14,225 nucleotides of DNA from Thermococcales archaeon 44_46 (GTDB lineage: Archaea; Methanobacteriota_B; Thermococci; Thermococcales; Thermococcaceae): assembly GCA_001507935.1 (NCBI GenBank), contig LGET01000020.1, positions 1-14,225 of the forward strand, read 5' to 3'. Positions 13,190-14,225 of this stretch are shown here, one piece after another. The first letter of the stretch is position 1; the number at the start of each line of letters is the position of its first letter. The notes under the pieces are model-generated. The model searched no databases. It was given only the letters and a program-made list of their open reading frames with translations, and was not told the origin of the DNA. The position numbers and the translations under genes are program-made.

Positions 13190-13363
13190 ATGGAGAGGAA
13201 ACGCCTCTATAGGTTGTTGCTCCCAGTTGTTATAATTCTGGCTACCCTCTACACATTGGGAATTATGGGTGTTCTGCCTTTTGCTATCAGCTACTATATC
13301 ACGATTTTTATGATATTTCTGTTTATTTTCCTTCGCTGGGAGGCAAGGATGAGGAGAAATTAA
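13190..13363 (+). CDS. Small two-helix membrane protein, unknown function
   Basis: I do not recognise this family. From the ATG at 13190, with GGAGTGA 5 nt upstream, it encodes 57 residues: a basic start MERKRLYR, a hydrophobic helix (about 8-31), a Pro-containing turn, a second hydrophobic helix (about 34-48) and a basic end RWEARMRRN. Positive charges at both ends predict both termini in the cytoplasm. A longer reading from an upstream start at 13103 would overlap cobD and includes an unlikely polar segment, so the short form is preferred. It lies 83 nt after cobD with its own promoter-like element, and nothing ties it to B12 metabolism. Confidence 0.6.
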   Translation: MERKRLYRLLLPVVIILATLYTLGIMGVLPFAISYYITIFMIFLFIFLRWEARMRRN

Positions 13364-13481
13364 AAAATAATCTCTTAAAGCCTACTAGAAACTATGGAAT
13401 ACAACACAAGCTAAGGCTGCTAAATGAAGATGTTGAAGCCAAGAGGAGAGCTTTCAAAACTTAAGGAAGAGTAAAAAGAAG

Positions 13482-14225
13482 CTAAGCTCCGAACTTTTCA
13501 GTTCTCCCCATTAAGTCCATCATCATGGGCACTATGTATTTTCCTCTGACCCTTCCTATTCCTCCGCGCATGCACTCCCTTTCGCCAAAGCTCTCTGTGT
13601 AATCTGCCCTAACTCCTCCACCGGCGATTAGGAGAGGCACGGGGTCGCCACTGTGGTTTTTAACTTCGCAAGGTGTTGAGTGATCGCCAGTGATTGCTAT
13701 TACGGTATTCTCAAGGTCGATATTCTCAATTATGTACCCTATCATTTCATCGGCTTTTTCTATCATTTCAACCTTTTTCGTGGGGTTGTTGTCGTGACCT
13801 GCTGCATCGGTTGGTTTGAAGTGGAGAAACACAAAGTCGTAGTCATTTAGGAGCTCAACGACTTTCTTTGCCTTGGCCATCGGGTCGGTGTTGTACTCAC
13901 CGGTAGCTCCCTCTGGAGTATAGACGTCAAAGCCTATAGCCCTCGCAACGCCTTTAACTAGGGCAGTCGCAACAACGGCAGCAGCCTTTACCTTCCACTC
14001 CTCGGTGAACTTCATTGGGATGTTTGGATAGGTTCCAGCACCGCGAATAAGGAGATAATTTGCCACCGGCTTACCTTCTTTTCTGCGCTTTTCGTTTATC
14101 GGGTGCTTCTCAAGAACTTCATGCGCTTTCTGCACAAATTCTTCTAAAATTTCTGCAACTTTTTTGCTCTCCTCATCGGCATACTCAAACCTGTGCGGTG
14201 GCTTTCCAGCTTCGTGTGGGTCGTT
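13482..14225 (-). CDS. apgM: 2,3-bisphosphoglycerate-independent phosphoglycerate mutase, archaeal type, C-terminal part
   Basis: The frame is open to the right edge, so the N-terminus lies outside; 247 residues are present of roughly 410 in the family. The enzyme interconverts 3- and 2-phosphoglycerate in glycolysis and gluconeogenesis. It belongs to the alkaline phosphatase superfamily and shows the metal-site motifs HFKPTDAAGHDN and AITGDHSTP followed by NHSGDPVPLLI. The preceding NDPHEAGKPPHRFEY and LLIRGAG are also typical. It is convergent with the small membrane gene, 118 nt apart, and marks the right border of the B12 island. Confidence 0.9.
   Translation of the reverse strand, partial: NDPHEAGKPPHRFEYADEESKKVAEILEEFVQKAHEVLEKHPINEKRRKEGKPVANYLLIRGAGTYPNIPMKFTEEWKVKAAAVVATALVKGVARAIGFDVYTPEGATGEYNTDPMAKAKKVVELLNDYDFVFLHFKPTDAAGHDNNPTKKVEMIEKADEMIGYIIENIDLENTVIAITGDHSTPCEVKNHSGDPVPLLIAGGGVRADYTESFGERECMRGGIGRVRGKYIVPMMMDLMGRTEKFGA

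Noticed and set aside
13364..13450. An open, protein-like frame after the small membrane gene (reads RNYGIQHKLRLLNEDVEAKR in part)
   Set aside because: It has no start codon in frame, runs back into the membrane gene in another frame and ends after about 40 codons. A gene remnant is possible but not supportable.

Overview
The window looks like chromosomal DNA of a Thermococcales archaeon (Thermococcus or a close relative). The partial ribosomal protein L10e at the left edge resembles the Pyrococcus/Thermococcus form. Ribosome binding sites are of the GGTGA/GGAGG type, promoters are archaeal TATA boxes about 26 nt before the inferred start, genes overlap tightly, and an archaeal-type phosphoglycerate mutase lies at the right edge.

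Most of the window is a corrinoid (vitamin B12) salvage and nucleotide-loop assembly island. From left to right it holds cbiZ (+), cobT (-), divergent btuF-cbiP (+), cobS-cobY (-), then, after a foreign-looking block, an operon of a small Cys protein, a DUF71-family PP-loop protein and cobZ (-), then a uracil-DNA-glycosylase-like gene (+), and cbiB-cobD (+). Together they give a nearly complete route. BtuF captures corrinoid; CbiZ cleaves adenosylcobinamide to adenosylcobyric acid; CbiP amidates the ring; CobD makes aminopropanol phosphate, which CbiB attaches; CobY makes the GDP derivative; CobT activates the lower base; CobS joins the halves; CobZ removes the last phosphate. No BtuCD transporter or corrinoid adenosyltransferase is visible here.

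The most interesting part is 5902-9069. A 48-residue GTG-started gene has a good ribosome binding site and encodes an acidic helical leader and a short C-terminal segment with two Cys and one Trp. It is followed by a radical SAM/SPASM enzyme with an N-terminal RRE-like domain, then an ABC ATPase and an ABC-2 type permease, overlapping by 13 and 4 nt. This has the layout of a RiPP (ribosomally made, post-translationally modified peptide) biosynthesis and export cassette, embedded in the B12 island.

A second signal is regulatory. A 15-bp palindrome close to TGGACAAATTATCCA occurs twice, identically, in the cobT/btuF divergent promoter. Diverged copies precede cobS, the cobZ operon/UDG-like gene pair, and cbiB. 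At cobT, btuF and cobS it lies at or beside the predicted transcription start and just before the ribosome binding site, suggesting a repressor-controlled B12 regulon. Two half-sites in reversed order lie upstream of the RiPP precursor promoter.

The flanks are housekeeping or unrelated: L10e (3' end), a 57-residue two-helix membrane protein, and the C-terminal 247 residues of phosphoglycerate mutase.
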